The notes: a model not told the origin generated them from the letters alone. A stretch of DNA of 64,000 nt from Roseiarcus sp963761435 (GCA_963761435.1 CAVXHJ010000010.1:62001-126000), one strand, 5' to 3'; positions 8,941-18,283 are shown, numbered from the stretch's first letter. Numbers and translations: made by a program.

Positions 8941-9543
8941 ATGTTCACAGGCATTATCAGCGACGTCGGCGAAGTTATTGAAATAACGCAAAATGGTGAG
9001 CTGAATCGTCTTCGGATCGCGAGCGCCTACTCGGCGAAGTCGATCGACGTCGGCGCTTCGATCGCCAACGCCGGGGCCTGCCTCACCGTGGTCGGGGTCG
9101 AGGCGCGAGGTCGCGGCTCCGCAATCGCCTATGACGTGGGCGCCGAGACGCTTGCGGTGACGACGCTCGGGCGCTGGCGGGCAGGCAGGCGCGTCAATCT
9201 CGAGCGCGCGTTGAGAGTGGGCGATGAGCTCGGCGGCCATATGGTCAGCGGCCACGTCGACGGGATCGCGGAGATCCTCACGCGCCGTGATTTCGACGGT
9301 ATGGCGCATTTCACGTTCCGCGCTCCCGCCAGCCTGTCGAAATTCATCGCCGTGAAGGGCTCAGTCGCCCTTGACGGGACCTCGCTCACGGTCAACGCCG
9401 TCGAGGGCGACAGCTTCGAGGTTCTCCTCATTCCACACACGCTGAAAGTGACGAGCTGGGGCGAGCGTAAGGCTGGGGACCGCGTCAACATCGAGGTCGA
9501 CCAAATGGCTCGCTACGCGGCGAGACTGATCGAGAACAGATGA
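8941..9543 (+). CDS. ribE: riboflavin synthase alpha subunit
   Basis: It dismutates two molecules of 6,7-dimethyl-8-ribityllumazine to riboflavin. The 200-residue product shows the two lumazine-binding repeats: MFTGIISDVGEV starts the first, GGHMVSGHVDGI starts the second at about residue 98, and SLTVN at about residue 150 is the usual second-barrel motif. No FMN riboswitch was seen upstream. After it, the usual ribH-nusB continuation is absent and a foreign-looking minus-strand cluster begins. Confidence 0.95.
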   Translation: MFTGIISDVGEVIEITQNGELNRLRIASAYSAKSIDVGASIANAGACLTVVGVEARGRGSAIAYDVGAETLAVTTLGRWRAGRRVNLERALRVGDELGGHMVSGHVDGIAEILTRRDFDGMAHFTFRAPASLSKFIAVKGSVALDGTSLTVNAVEGDSFEVLLIPHTLKVTSWGERKAGDRVNIEVDQMARYAARLIENR

Positions 9544-9633
9544 ACGCGCCGCCGCTGGCCTCGATATTCCCCGGACCGGTGGGAAACCGGGCGCATTCCT
9601 CTGACGCGCGCGCCAGTCAGCATTCGACCGATC

Positions 9634-11301
9634 TTACACGACGATCGCCGGACTCTCGGCGCTTGCCATCCGCGCCTTCTTCCTGGGCGTGAGGTGCAAT
9701 TCGTTCTTCTGGTAATCACGAAGGTAGATAGGCCGGTACTTGTAGGTTTTATGGAGGGGTTGCGCAAAGACGGGCGGAGAATTCCTCTCCTTCTCCAAGC
9801 GTTGCAAGTTCTTCTCGGAGTGAACCCGCCACGGCCGATGCCAATAATCGTCGTTGTTGCCGCGCTCAATTTGCTTGTGGCGTCTTACGCTCATTTTTTC
9901 TGATCCGTAGACTTCCTGCAGGAAGCGGCCATGCCAATAGATCAATGCTTCCGCAGAAAGCGTCTCCGTCTCGATGACCGCCTTCCCCCAGCGAAGATGC
10001 TCCATCCAGTAGTTATGCCAATTGACTTGACCGAAGTCCAGCCAACTCTCCGACAGCCCTTTGCTTGCGCGCAATTCCGGATAATGAAAATCGTGCGCAA
10101 ACCATATTCCTTTGGCTTCGTAAGCGTCGCGGAACGTGTTTTGGCCCGGATAAGGCGTCATGATGTTGACGCCGATTTCGTCAAGATCGAGCTCGATTGC
10201 GAAGTCGATCGAGTTTCTGATCGTTTTTTCGGAATCGTAGGGATGCCCGATGATGAACGAACCGCGCTTGGTGATTCCGACCTCTTCGATCATCCTATAG
10301 GCGGTTCGATAATCTTGCAGTTTCGTCCCTTTTTGCGTTGCACGCAAAATCTCTGCGTCGCCAGTCTCTACACCGAGACTTATTTTGTCGCATCCCGCCT
10401 CGTGCATGAGTTCCAGGAGTTCAATGTCCAGCGTGTTCGCACGGGTAAATCCGTAGAAGTGGACATCTCGAGCCAGATCCCCCTTACGCTTCTTGTCGAT
10501 CAAACCCTCAAAAAGTTCAACCGCGTGGCCACGATGAACGGTGAAAGTATCGTCGAAAAACATGAAAATCTTGGTATGGAAGCGCGCGGCGGAGTTCACG
10601 ATCTCATCGATTACGCTTCCCACCCGACGGCTTTCCATCAATGTCCGTCTACTGGTGCAGAATACGCAGCCAAAAGGGCAGCCACGGGCCATCTCAATCG
10701 CGTCGTTCTGTACAAGTCCGAGCGATGTATCCACGTATTTGTAGACGGACATGTTCAATCCGTCCCGATCGGGCGTAATTGCATCGAGCTCGGCGCCGGA
10801 GAGGCGATCGGCGGCCATCAAAAGTTTCCGCGAGCGATCCTCTCTCCACCGGAACTGGTTGGGAACGCCGGCCGCAATCGCGGCCATGGGTTTTTCGCCC
10901 TCATAGAGCACGCCCCAGTCCAAATATGCGTTCAGATCCTCGATCGTATGTTCCGGAAGGTTTGTGACATGCGCGCCGCCCAGGACCGTCTCAATATTCT
11001 GATCGATAGACTTTATTTTGCGGATGATCCCAGCCGCAAACGGGTATTCGGGCGTCGTGGCGGTAACACCTACAATACCGGGATTGAATTTAAGCACCTC
11101 AGCGACCGTTTGATCCACGCTGAGTAATTCTGGCTCGCCATCAACGATATGAACCTGATGGCCGAACGTATTCAAATGGCCGGAAATAGCCATTAGGCCC
11201 AGCGGTGGCCGGACCTCGCGCCGAGTGTCTTTCGTCTGCTTGTATACCGCGCCATAAATCCGATCGGAATAGCCCGGTCGCACAAGGACAATACTTGCCA
11301 T
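9634..11301 (-). CDS. B12-binding-domain radical SAM protein
   Basis: A 555-residue enzyme. Residues about 1-150 look like a Rossmann-type cobalamin-binding domain (PPLGLMAISGHL, VLGGAHVTNLPE). The 4Fe-4S cluster motif CPFGCVFC (C208, C212, C215) opens a radical SAM barrel at about 200-400. The last 120 residues are rich in aromatic and charged residues. Such enzymes often methylate or rearrange unactivated carbons in natural products, lipids or sugars; the substrate here is unknown. The internal ATG at 11301 is chosen because GAGGGG lies eight bases upstream and the family N terminus begins there. It is the last gene of the decoration island and is clearly lower in GC than the core genes. 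Confidence 0.85.
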   Translation of the reverse strand: MASIVLVRPGYSDRIYGAVYKQTKDTRREVRPPLGLMAISGHLNTFGHQVHIVDGEPELLSVDQTVAEVLKFNPGIVGVTATTPEYPFAAGIIRKIKSIDQNIETVLGGAHVTNLPEHTIEDLNAYLDWGVLYEGEKPMAAIAAGVPNQFRWREDRSRKLLMAADRLSGAELDAITPDRDGLNMSVYKYVDTSLGLVQNDAIEMARGCPFGCVFCTSRRTLMESRRVGSVIDEIVNSAARFHTKIFMFFDDTFTVHRGHAVELFEGLIDKKRKGDLARDVHFYGFTRANTLDIELLELMHEAGCDKISLGVETGDAEILRATQKGTKLQDYRTAYRMIEEVGITKRGSFIIGHPYDSEKTIRNSIDFAIELDLDEIGVNIMTPYPGQNTFRDAYEAKGIWFAHDFHYPELRASKGLSESWLDFGQVNWHNYWMEHLRWGKAVIETETLSAEALIYWHGRFLQEVYGSEKMSVRRHKQIERGNNDDYWHRPWRVHSEKNLQRLEKERNSPPVFAQPLHKTYKYRPIYLRDYQKNELHLTPRKKARMASAESPAIVV

Positions 11302-11752
11302 CAATGCGCCCCTCTCGCAATACGCCTCATCGAAACGCGCCCTGCGAGCTCTTTGTTCCAACGAGCCTTACTGTATTTCGTGGGCCGGGCCGCCAATCCG
11401 CCCATCTTTTGCGGAAGTAACCGACAGTCTCCGCCGGATTGAGCCGCGACGCAAGCCTAAAGTGATAATGACATACGTCGCCAGCGCTGGCATGCCGAAA
11501 GGGAAGACTTAATCCAGAAACGGGCACAGTACCAATGAGCAACGATTCTGGTCGCCGCGCTTGAATCGGAATTCGCTACAATTTCTGGAAATCGATGGCC
11601 TTGCCGCTTGAGTTATTCCAAAAACCGGCGCTGCGCATAGGGAAATACGTCAATGATGCTTGTAAGGCCGATTGCGCCAGCAAGTTTTTGTCGCGGGGCA
11701 TGACGCAATCGAACGACGGCTGAACGAGGGGGGCCGCCGCGACGGTCTTATT
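11302..11752. other. 450-base gap, no gene recognised
   Basis: Intermediate-GC DNA between the radical SAM gene and the oxidoreductase gene. No open frame with protein character was found on either strand. A 10-bp palindrome CCAGCGCTGG lies at 11481-11490. The gap is long for an operon, so the radical SAM gene may have its own promoter here, but no clear element was identified. Confidence 0.4.
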
Positions 11753-12829
11753 CTACCGATTGCCCGCCCAGGACGTCCGCGCCTGGTCCAGCAGCGCCGC
11801 CATCGCCACGCTTTGCGCCAGCGGCATCAAGCCGCTCTCTGTCGCCCCACGGCGGACGCAGCGCATGACCTCGTCGGCCTCATAATGATAACCGTTGCCG
11901 GAATAGACGCGCGTCAAGGTCTGCGTTCCGCCGGTTCGCAATCTCTCCGCCAATCCTCGAAGCCGCTGCTGCGCGGTCTGAGCGAGCGTGCTCTCGCGGA
12001 TTCTCTCGAGGCGCAGATTGCCGCTTTTTACGCGGCTCGCCGGGCGCGCCGTCGTCAAGGTCATCCGGAACGGCCGAAAAATCGGGGCATGGACGTGAAT
12101 CGCGCCATGAGTGCCCTCGATCGTCAGATCGTTAGCAAGGCGCGTTCTCAGGCTTGCTCGCAATGTCGACAAGGCGCCGCCCTGATGGCGCAACACAAGG
12201 ACACAGTTCTCGTCGACGCCGGTCGCGCCCCAGGTCGCAACCGCCGCCTTGAGTTCGCCCTCTCCCAGCAGGTCAAACGCCATAGCCAGCGGGTAGATGC
12301 CCCGATGCAGGAGCGCGCCTCCCCCGAGGTCGGGATTGAACAGGTTTTCGTTCGGGTCGGGCAGGTTCGAGGCGCCGAAACTGCCGCAGAAACTGACCGG
12401 CGCTCCGATAGCGCCGCCGCGGATTCGCGTTCGCAGTTCCTCAACGAGCGGCAGAAAGCGCGTCCACATTCCTTCCATGCAGAATACGCCCGATGATCGC
12501 GCCGCCGCCGCCATCGCCTCGGCGTCGCTGCTCGTAGCGGCGAAGGGCTTTTCAACCAGCACCGGCTTTCCGGCCGAAAGACAGGCGATGGCCTGTTCCC
12601 GATGGGCCGAGGGCGGCGTTGCGATGTAGAACGCGTCCACGTCGGATGACCGCGCCGCGTCCTCGACGGTCAAGCGAACGTTCGCGACGCCAAAGTCCCG
12701 CGCGAACGCGCGCGCGTTCGCTTCGGTCCGCGAGCAGACGAGGGTGGCCGCGCCGCCATCGGACTTACGCAAGCCCAAGACGAACTTGCGCGCTACATAT
12801 CCTGTGCCGATTATTCCCCAGCGAAACAC
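11753..12829 (-). CDS. Gfo/Idh/MocA-family oxidoreductase (first)
   Basis: A 358-residue NAD(P)-dependent sugar-type dehydrogenase. The Rossmann loop GIIGTGYVA is at residues 4-12 and the EKP motif (LVEKPF) of the family is near residue 95. The GTG at 12829 is chosen because it places the FRWGIIGTG N terminus directly after the start and a G-rich stretch lies just upstream; the frame stays open further up but without family similarity. Relatives act on nucleotide sugars or inositols. It lies 82 bases after a second member of the same family, suggesting two steps on one sugar. Confidence 0.85.
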   Translation of the reverse strand: MFRWGIIGTGYVARKFVLGLRKSDGGAATLVCSRTEANARAFARDFGVANVRLTVEDAARSSDVDAFYIATPPSAHREQAIACLSAGKPVLVEKPFAATSSDAEAMAAAARSSGVFCMEGMWTRFLPLVEELRTRIRGGAIGAPVSFCGSFGASNLPDPNENLFNPDLGGGALLHRGIYPLAMAFDLLGEGELKAAVATWGATGVDENCVLVLRHQGGALSTLRASLRTRLANDLTIEGTHGAIHVHAPIFRPFRMTLTTARPASRVKSGNLRLERIRESTLAQTAQQRLRGLAERLRTGGTQTLTRVYSGNGYHYEADEVMRCVRRGATESGLMPLAQSVAMAALLDQARTSWAGNR

Positions 12830-12911
12830 GCGGCCGCCCCCCGATCTCGACAAACGCGAACCTGGCGATCCGCTCGGGCCGGCAGCGAAAGCCGACAGAG
12901 AGCGGACCCGT

Positions 12912-14231
12912 TCAGTGCTGATGCATCCGCACCAGCCAGCGCTCGATCGTCCGCCCGACCCAGGAGAGATCTCCCGCCGTCGAATAATCAAGCCTCGACG
13001 CCAAAGTCTCGGGACGAGGCTCGATCGGGGCGAAACTGGTCTTCAACCTTGTCGAACCGCCATAGGGTCCAGCGTTCTGTATGGCGATGGTCAGTTCGGT
13101 CAGATGCAAGGTGAAGTCATGCGGGGGGAAGGACGGCCGGCCAGTTTTCAGGGCGTCCGCGAGCTCAGCGACGCCAATGGCTTTGTCCTGCTGGCCGAGT
13201 TCACGGCGCCTGGCCGCTTGCAACACTTCGGACGGCGACCACCAGCGCGTCTTGGGCAAGGTCTCGCGCCCGCCCGCCCCCGGCGGGGGATTGCGCACGA
13301 GTTTCAGCTTTCTGCCTCCGACGCCGAGCAAATTCTGCAACGTGGAGTTGGCGCGCACCGACATGGCTTTGCGGGCGTTCAGCGTCAGCTGGTTGAACTT
13401 CTCCAAATAGACCGGACACCGATAGTTCCGGTAGGTGTCGGCGGTGAGCATGCCCGCGTTGCCGATGATGCGCATGCGATTGTCGAACGGCGCGCCGATG
13501 CTGCACGTGACGCGCGCCACCACGCCGCTTCGGAAGTTCAAAGACGCGACCGAGAAGTCGGGCGTATCCGGCGGGTCCAGCGGCAAGTCCGTCTTGTCGG
13601 GAAGCGTCTGCTTGGAGAATGCTGTCACGCTTTCCACTGGGCCGAAGATCGCGCAAAGCCAGGTCAGGTGGTAGCCGATATGCTCGTAAGTCGAGCCCCA
13701 CTCATATTGGTCGAGATAGGGCCAGGGCGCGCCGGTTCGGCTGCGCCAAGTCTCCGGGTGCATGCGGTAGATCACGTTGTCGTCGAATTCAGCATAGACG
13801 ATACGCGGATCGCCAACGGCGCCATCGCGCACAGCCTTCCACATCGTCTGCGTCGTGTCGCTCATTGCGTTCGATGGCGCGCAGGACAGCCGAAGTCCAA
13901 GTCTATCGGCGAGCGCCAACAACGCGCGGGCCTGTTCCATGTCCGGCGCCAGGGGCTTCTCCGAATAGACGTGTTTGCCCGCCAGCAAGGCGGCGCGGGA
14001 CACCTCGAAATGGCTCCCGATGCTGGTCAGATTGGCGACAATGGCTATTTCCGGGTCGGCGAGAAGGTCCTCGTTGCTGGCGTAGGCCTTGAGGTCGTAA
14101 GCGCGCGCCACCGTGTCGCGGCGGGCGCCGTCCCTATCCGCCACGCCTTTCAGAGCCAGTCCGGGATGGCGCGCCCACGTCGCCATGTAATGGTCGAAAA
14201 CATAGCCGCAGCCGATCACGCCAATCTTCAC
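12912..14231 (-). CDS. Gfo/Idh/MocA-family oxidoreductase (second)
   Basis: A 439-residue dehydrogenase with the dinucleotide loop GVIGCGYVF at residues 4-12 and the YSEKPLAP motif at about residue 90. DQYEWGSTYEHIGYHL at about 175-190 probably carries the active-site His. The product is longer than its neighbour, with an extra segment of about 80 residues near 285-365. It probably oxidises or epimerises a sugar for the glycan or metabolite made by the cluster. It lies 88 bases after the SGNH gene on the same strand. Confidence 0.85.
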   Translation of the reverse strand: MKIGVIGCGYVFDHYMATWARHPGLALKGVADRDGARRDTVARAYDLKAYASNEDLLADPEIAIVANLTSIGSHFEVSRAALLAGKHVYSEKPLAPDMEQARALLALADRLGLRLSCAPSNAMSDTTQTMWKAVRDGAVGDPRIVYAEFDDNVIYRMHPETWRSRTGAPWPYLDQYEWGSTYEHIGYHLTWLCAIFGPVESVTAFSKQTLPDKTDLPLDPPDTPDFSVASLNFRSGVVARVTCSIGAPFDNRMRIIGNAGMLTADTYRNYRCPVYLEKFNQLTLNARKAMSVRANSTLQNLLGVGGRKLKLVRNPPPGAGGRETLPKTRWWSPSEVLQAARRRELGQQDKAIGVAELADALKTGRPSFPPHDFTLHLTELTIAIQNAGPYGGSTRLKTSFAPIEPRPETLASRLDYSTAGDLSWVGRTIERWLVRMHQH

Positions 14232-14319
14232 ATTCGCGTTCCTTCGTCCCTAAGCGCATGAGGCGTGACGAAACAATAGCGCGGCGATAATCCTGCACGA
14301 AACGCGCGACGTCATTGTT

Positions 14320-15501
14320 TTAATTGAACTGGTCGCGAAAGGCGTCAATAAGGCGTTTCGCTATGACCTCGTTTCCACGTTCATTGAAGTGAACGTCCCC
14401 GACGGTATAATATTTATCGAGAGCTATTTGATTTTGCTCGGGACCGTGGTCGCCGGCATAAAAATCAGGGAAGTGATCTATGAACAACGTGCAGCCTTGC
14501 GACTGACACCAGTCGCGCCAGATTGTCATGCCGACACTTTGAGGAGTGTCATAAATCGCCTGGTCCGGCCAGGGATAGACCGCGACCGAAAACTTGATGT
14601 TTCGCTCTCGCAGGATTTCGGCGAGCGCCGTCATGTTATCGAGCGCTTTCCTTACCCCGCCGCTGACCCCCATTTCGCCGTATCCGCTAGGCAGGTCTCC
14701 ATAAATTGTCCAACTGCTGCGGATCAGCTTGAGCTGCAATCTCATGTTCTCGACGGCGCCACGTTCCTTTTGGGTCAACAATCGGTATAGAGTATAGAAC
14801 TTGTTGATTATATTCCTGCTGACGAGAAAATTTGTTTGGAAAAAGCGCTCCAGAAACGGCTCCTGGGACGGCTGGACTATGGTCTGAATGGTGCGGTCGC
14901 CGACGTGAGCGCCAAAATCCGGACGATCTTTATAGTCGATGATGTTTCCGGCGCTATCCGTGACGTACGCGGCGGCCTCATCTTGAATATCGGAAATATC
15001 AACGTAGATGATGACGTGGTCGAAATTGACACCGGCGTCGAGCAGCCGTTCCACCTGCTGCAGATAAAGACTCGGCGAATAGGACCGGACGCCGCCATTG
15101 AGCACCTCGACGTTTGGGTAGGCTGCGGCGAAGAGCCCGACAAAGGTGTCTTCCCACGGGAGCCCGATACCCTCAGTAAATGAATCTCCGAGGAAGAGCA
15201 CTCTATGAGGCTTGTCGGAGATCGGTTCTACTTGTCGCGCCGCGGAGTCTCGCAAGCCGAGTGAGTTTGTGTTCATTTCGTACCGGCGACGTCCCCAAAC
15301 GGCCGTCGCATGCGAGACGTTTGGGGCAAACATGTGGTTCATCCGCGTGTCCAAGACCTCGAACACGTCTGGCAATATGCGATATTTGATGCTTGTGTGG
15401 CTGATAATGAAATCGACAGTAAAGAATAAAACGATTGTTGCGATAGCGTTGATCGCGATGAGGCGGAGACGTCCTTTCGTTGTCGCTCCCGAACTATCCA
15501 T
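14320..15501 (-). CDS. membrane-anchored SGNH/GDSL-type protein
   Basis: A 393-residue protein with an N-terminal membrane helix at about residues 14-34. The nucleophile block GDSFTEG has Ser near residue 107, and the catalytic pair appears as DVHFNERGN near residue 370. Proteins like this add or remove acyl groups on cell-surface polysaccharide or carry a substrate to the periplasm. It follows the carbamoyltransferase gene with a 29-base gap. GC content is visibly lower than in core genes, suggesting transfer. Substrate unknown. Confidence 0.8.
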   Translation of the reverse strand: MDSSGATTKGRLRLIAINAIATIVLFFTVDFIISHTSIKYRILPDVFEVLDTRMNHMFAPNVSHATAVWGRRRYEMNTNSLGLRDSAARQVEPISDKPHRVLFLGDSFTEGIGLPWEDTFVGLFAAAYPNVEVLNGGVRSYSPSLYLQQVERLLDAGVNFDHVIIYVDISDIQDEAAAYVTDSAGNIIDYKDRPDFGAHVGDRTIQTIVQPSQEPFLERFFQTNFLVSRNIINKFYTLYRLLTQKERGAVENMRLQLKLIRSSWTIYGDLPSGYGEMGVSGGVRKALDNMTALAEILRERNIKFSVAVYPWPDQAIYDTPQSVGMTIWRDWCQSQGCTLFIDHFPDFYAGDHGPEQNQIALDKYYTVGDVHFNERGNEVIAKRLIDAFRDQFN

Positions 15502-15530
15502 GCACGTCGCCTAGCGTCGCCAGCGCAGGT

Positions 15531-17366
15531 TCAATCGAGTTCAAAGGCGTCCTTATAATCGAGTTTGAGGGCGGTGTTCTGATCCGTCTTGTCCAGCATC
15601 GCGTTGCCGACCACCAGGGTTTCGATCTCGGTTCCCATGAAGCAACGGAACGCGTCTTCCGGGGTGCAGACGATGGGCTCGCCGCGAACGTTGAAGCTGG
15701 TGTTGACCACCACCGGGCAGCCGGTCAGGGCTTTGAATCGGGAAATCAGGGCGTGATAGCGCGGGTTCGTCTCCGAATGGACTGTCTGGACGCGCGCCGA
15801 GTAGTCCACGTGGGTGACAGCGGGGATGTCTGAACGCGGCACGTTCAGCTTGTCGATCCCGAACAGCGCCTGTTCGGCCGGGGTCATCGGCCGCTGGCGC
15901 GCCTCCTTCACCGGCGCGACGAGCAGCATATAGGGACTGTCGCAATCAAGGTCGAACCAATCGAGGACGTCCTCCCGCAGTACGGAGGGGGCGAACGGCC
16001 GAAAGCTCTCGCGGTATTTGACTTTCAGATTGAGGGTCCTCTGCATGGCAGGGGCGCGAGGATCGCCGAGGATCGAGCGCCCGCCAAGCGCTCGCGGGCC
16101 AAATTCCATGCGGCCCTGAAACCAGCCGACCGCCTTGCCGTCCACCAATGCGCGCGCCGTCGCCTCGATGACCTCGCCCTCGTCAAGCACCCGATATTTC
16201 GCGCCCGCCGCGGTAAGCCGGCGCTCGATTTCGGCTTGCGAGAAGCTCGGCCCGAGATAGGCGCCGCGCATGCCGTCGCCGGCGTTAGTGATGCGCCGCG
16301 GTTGGCTCTCCTCCTGGTGCCAAACCGCGAGGGCGGCTCCAAGGGCGCCGCCCGCGTCCCCCGCCGCCGGCTGAATCCAGATGTTGTCGAACCGGCCGTC
16401 TCGCAGGACCTTGCCGTTGGCGACGCAGTTGAGCGCAACGCCTCCCGCCAGACACAGGTTCTTGCACCCGGTTTCGGCCGCAAGCGAACGGGTCAGGCGC
16501 AACATGACTTCTTCGGTCACAGCCTGAATGGATGCCGCAAGGTCCATGTGGCGCTGCTCGAGCCATTCGTCGGGCTTGCGCGCCGGACCGCCGAACAGCG
16601 CATCGAAACGCGCGTTCGTCGTTTTCAGGCCGGTGCAATAGTCGAAATAGTCGAGATCGAGGTGAAAGGATCCGTCCGGTTTCAGATCCACCAGATTGTC
16701 GAGGATCGTGCGGGCGTATTTGGGTTCGCCGTAGGGGGCGAGGCCCATGACCTTATACTCGCCGGAGTTGATCTTGAAGCCGGTGTAGTACGTGAAGGCC
16801 GAGTAGAGAAGGCCAAGCGAATGGGGAAAGTGGATCTCCTTGGAGATCGCGAGCGCATTGCCACGCCCAACGGCGGCCGTCGCGGTCGCCCATTCGCCCA
16901 CCCCGTCGATGGTGAGCACGGCGGCCTCGTTAAACGGCGACGGGTAAAACGCGGAGGCGGCGTGACTGAAATGATGTTCCGCGAACTGGAGCTTGGAGAC
17001 TTCGCCGAGAGCCGGATCGATCTCGGCGAGGCGCTTCTTCAGCATGTCTTTCTGGAACAGCTTGTCGACGATCCAGATCGGCATCGCCTTGCGAAACTGG
17101 CTGAACCCGCGCGGCGCGAATGCGAGATAGGTCTCCAGCAGCCGCTCGAGCTTCAGGAAGGGTTTGTCGTAAAAGGCGACCCGGTCGATGTCGGCTCCCG
17201 CGACTCCGGCTTCGCTGAGACAGTAGCGCACCGCGTTCGCTGGGAAATCGGGGTCGTTCTTCTTCCTTGTGAAGCGTTCTTCCTGCGCCGCGGCGACGAT
17301 CTCGCCGTCACGGATCAGCGCCGCCGCGCTATCGTGGTAATAGGCGGAAATCCCGAGGATATTCAT
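15531..17366 (-). CDS. NodU/CmcH/SxtI-type carbamoyltransferase
   Basis: A 611-residue enzyme that transfers a carbamoyl group from carbamoyl phosphate, through a carbamoyl-adenylate, to a hydroxyl on a sugar or secondary metabolite. The N-terminal Kae1-like domain shows GISAYYHDSAAAL at residues 4-16 and HHFSHAASAF near 130-140. The CLAGGVALNC block is near 305-315. The C-terminal domain carries GRMEFGPRALGGRSIL near 420-435 and VVVNTSFNVRGEPIV near 555-570. Length and motifs are complete. The gene starts 12 bases after the DUF5989 microprotein. Confidence 0.93.
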   Translation of the reverse strand: MNILGISAYYHDSAAALIRDGEIVAAAQEERFTRKKNDPDFPANAVRYCLSEAGVAGADIDRVAFYDKPFLKLERLLETYLAFAPRGFSQFRKAMPIWIVDKLFQKDMLKKRLAEIDPALGEVSKLQFAEHHFSHAASAFYPSPFNEAAVLTIDGVGEWATATAAVGRGNALAISKEIHFPHSLGLLYSAFTYYTGFKINSGEYKVMGLAPYGEPKYARTILDNLVDLKPDGSFHLDLDYFDYCTGLKTTNARFDALFGGPARKPDEWLEQRHMDLAASIQAVTEEVMLRLTRSLAAETGCKNLCLAGGVALNCVANGKVLRDGRFDNIWIQPAAGDAGGALGAALAVWHQEESQPRRITNAGDGMRGAYLGPSFSQAEIERRLTAAGAKYRVLDEGEVIEATARALVDGKAVGWFQGRMEFGPRALGGRSILGDPRAPAMQRTLNLKVKYRESFRPFAPSVLREDVLDWFDLDCDSPYMLLVAPVKEARQRPMTPAEQALFGIDKLNVPRSDIPAVTHVDYSARVQTVHSETNPRYHALISRFKALTGCPVVVNTSFNVRGEPIVCTPEDAFRCFMGTEIETLVVGNAMLDKTDQNTALKLDYKDAFELD

Positions 17367-17378
17367 CCGTCCGCCAGG

Positions 17379-17528
17379 TCAGAAGAGCGTGTAGATGAAC
17401 GGCCCGACTGCGTAAGCCTGAGACAGGATGATCAATCCACCGAACGCAAGCATCAAAATCAAGATCGGCATCAGCCAGAACTTCTTGCGGACGTTCAGAA
17501 ATTCCCAGAGCTCGGCGACAAATGACAT
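17379..17528 (-). CDS. DUF5989-family membrane microprotein (49 residues)
   Basis: A short gene between sxtJ-like and carbamoyltransferase genes. The product begins MSFVAELWEFLNVRKKFW, has one membrane helix (about residues 19-39) and ends in QAYAVGPFIYTLF. This matches the DUF5989 family, which is commonly found beside SxtJ and carbamoyltransferase genes. A Shine-Dalgarno-like AGAAGGGG lies upstream of the ATG on the minus strand. It may help assemble or localise the carbamoyltransferase at the membrane, but the function is unknown. Confidence 0.88.
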   Translation of the reverse strand: MSFVAELWEFLNVRKKFWLMPILILMLAFGGLIILSQAYAVGPFIYTLF

Positions 17529-17558
17529 GGCGAACCCCTTCTCCTGTCTAGAACTGCC

Positions 17559-17984
17559 TCAGAACTGCCTCCGCATAGTCCCCGTCGCAGGCCCCGGAGG
17601 GTCGCGAGTGATCCAATAGGTTTCCGTCCCTGAATCGCGCTTCAGGCGCAACAAATCCTTGCCGGACGCGCGCAAGACGAATCCTATCGGCACAAACGCG
17701 ACCACGTACAGCACGGCCATGACGACCGGACTGACCACATGGTTGAGCGCCAGGCCGAGCTTGAACCAGGCCTTGTTGAGCGGCCGCAAAACCCTCGGAG
17801 CCAGGAAGGCTATGGCGAGAAACGCAACCGCGATCACAAGCGCCCACCAGCGGGGCGCTGCGCGGTGGATCGCCAGCGGTATCAGGCCGATCAGCGAAAA
17901 GAATACTGCGAACACGATCCCGAAGGTCCGATCGGAGCCCGGCTTCAAGTCGCGATACGATGAAATTGGCTCGTGCAATGACAT
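17559..17984 (-). CDS. SxtJ-family membrane protein
   Basis: A 141-residue protein with three or four hydrophobic segments (about 20-38, 45-62 and 82-105) and a polar C terminus with KDLLRLKRDSGTETYW. Size, topology and position next to DUF5989 and carbamoyltransferase genes match the SxtJ family, named from the saxitoxin cluster, whose role is unknown. It is the first gene of the minus-strand operon. A TAGGTATTT-type motif lies about 47-62 bases upstream of its start. Confidence 0.85.
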   Translation of the reverse strand: MSLHEPISSYRDLKPGSDRTFGIVFAVFFSLIGLIPLAIHRAAPRWWALVIAVAFLAIAFLAPRVLRPLNKAWFKLGLALNHVVSPVVMAVLYVVAFVPIGFVLRASGKDLLRLKRDSGTETYWITRDPPGPATGTMRRQF

Positions 17985-18030
17985 TGGTCATCCCGCCAAA
18001 ATTTTACGATCCCCCCATGAGGTACGCCCC

Positions 18031-18283
18031 TCAGTAAAAATACCTATGTACGATTTCCCTAAGGTTGTCAAATCACTGGGTATTTGGGCGTGTTTAGACG
18101 TGTCTCATGCTGGTAGCGAACCGCAGGTTTCAATCGAACTCGGAGAAAAGGCATCGTATCCGCCGGAATGTTCAAACATACGCAGTGATACGCCGGCCTC
18201 GGCGCCGGGCATCGTTACTGACAACCGTCTAGCATTACGGTCGTTGGAATCACAGAGGAGCCGTGGTTAGGTATTTATACCGA
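18031..18283. promoter_or_regulatory. inverted pair of TAGGTATTTWTACYGA motifs upstream of the decoration island
   Basis: The same 16-base word, 14 of 16 bases identical, occurs at 18031-18046 (minus orientation) and 18268-18283 (plus orientation). Each copy holds GGTA..TAC half-sites, as in NarL/LuxR-type or other dimer-binding operators. The proximal copy lies 47 bases before the sxtJ-like start. The surrounding 17985-18394 stretch is AT-richer than the rest of the window, and no gene was recognised in it. A regulatory role is inferred. Confidence 0.45.

Noticed and set aside
12744..14261. 505-codon plus-strand frame over the second oxidoreductase
   Set aside because: Antisense shadow; the minus strand has the full Gfo/Idh/MocA motifs.
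16236..17525. 429-codon plus-strand frame over the carbamoyltransferase
   Set aside because: Antisense shadow; the minus strand holds a complete NodU-type enzyme.
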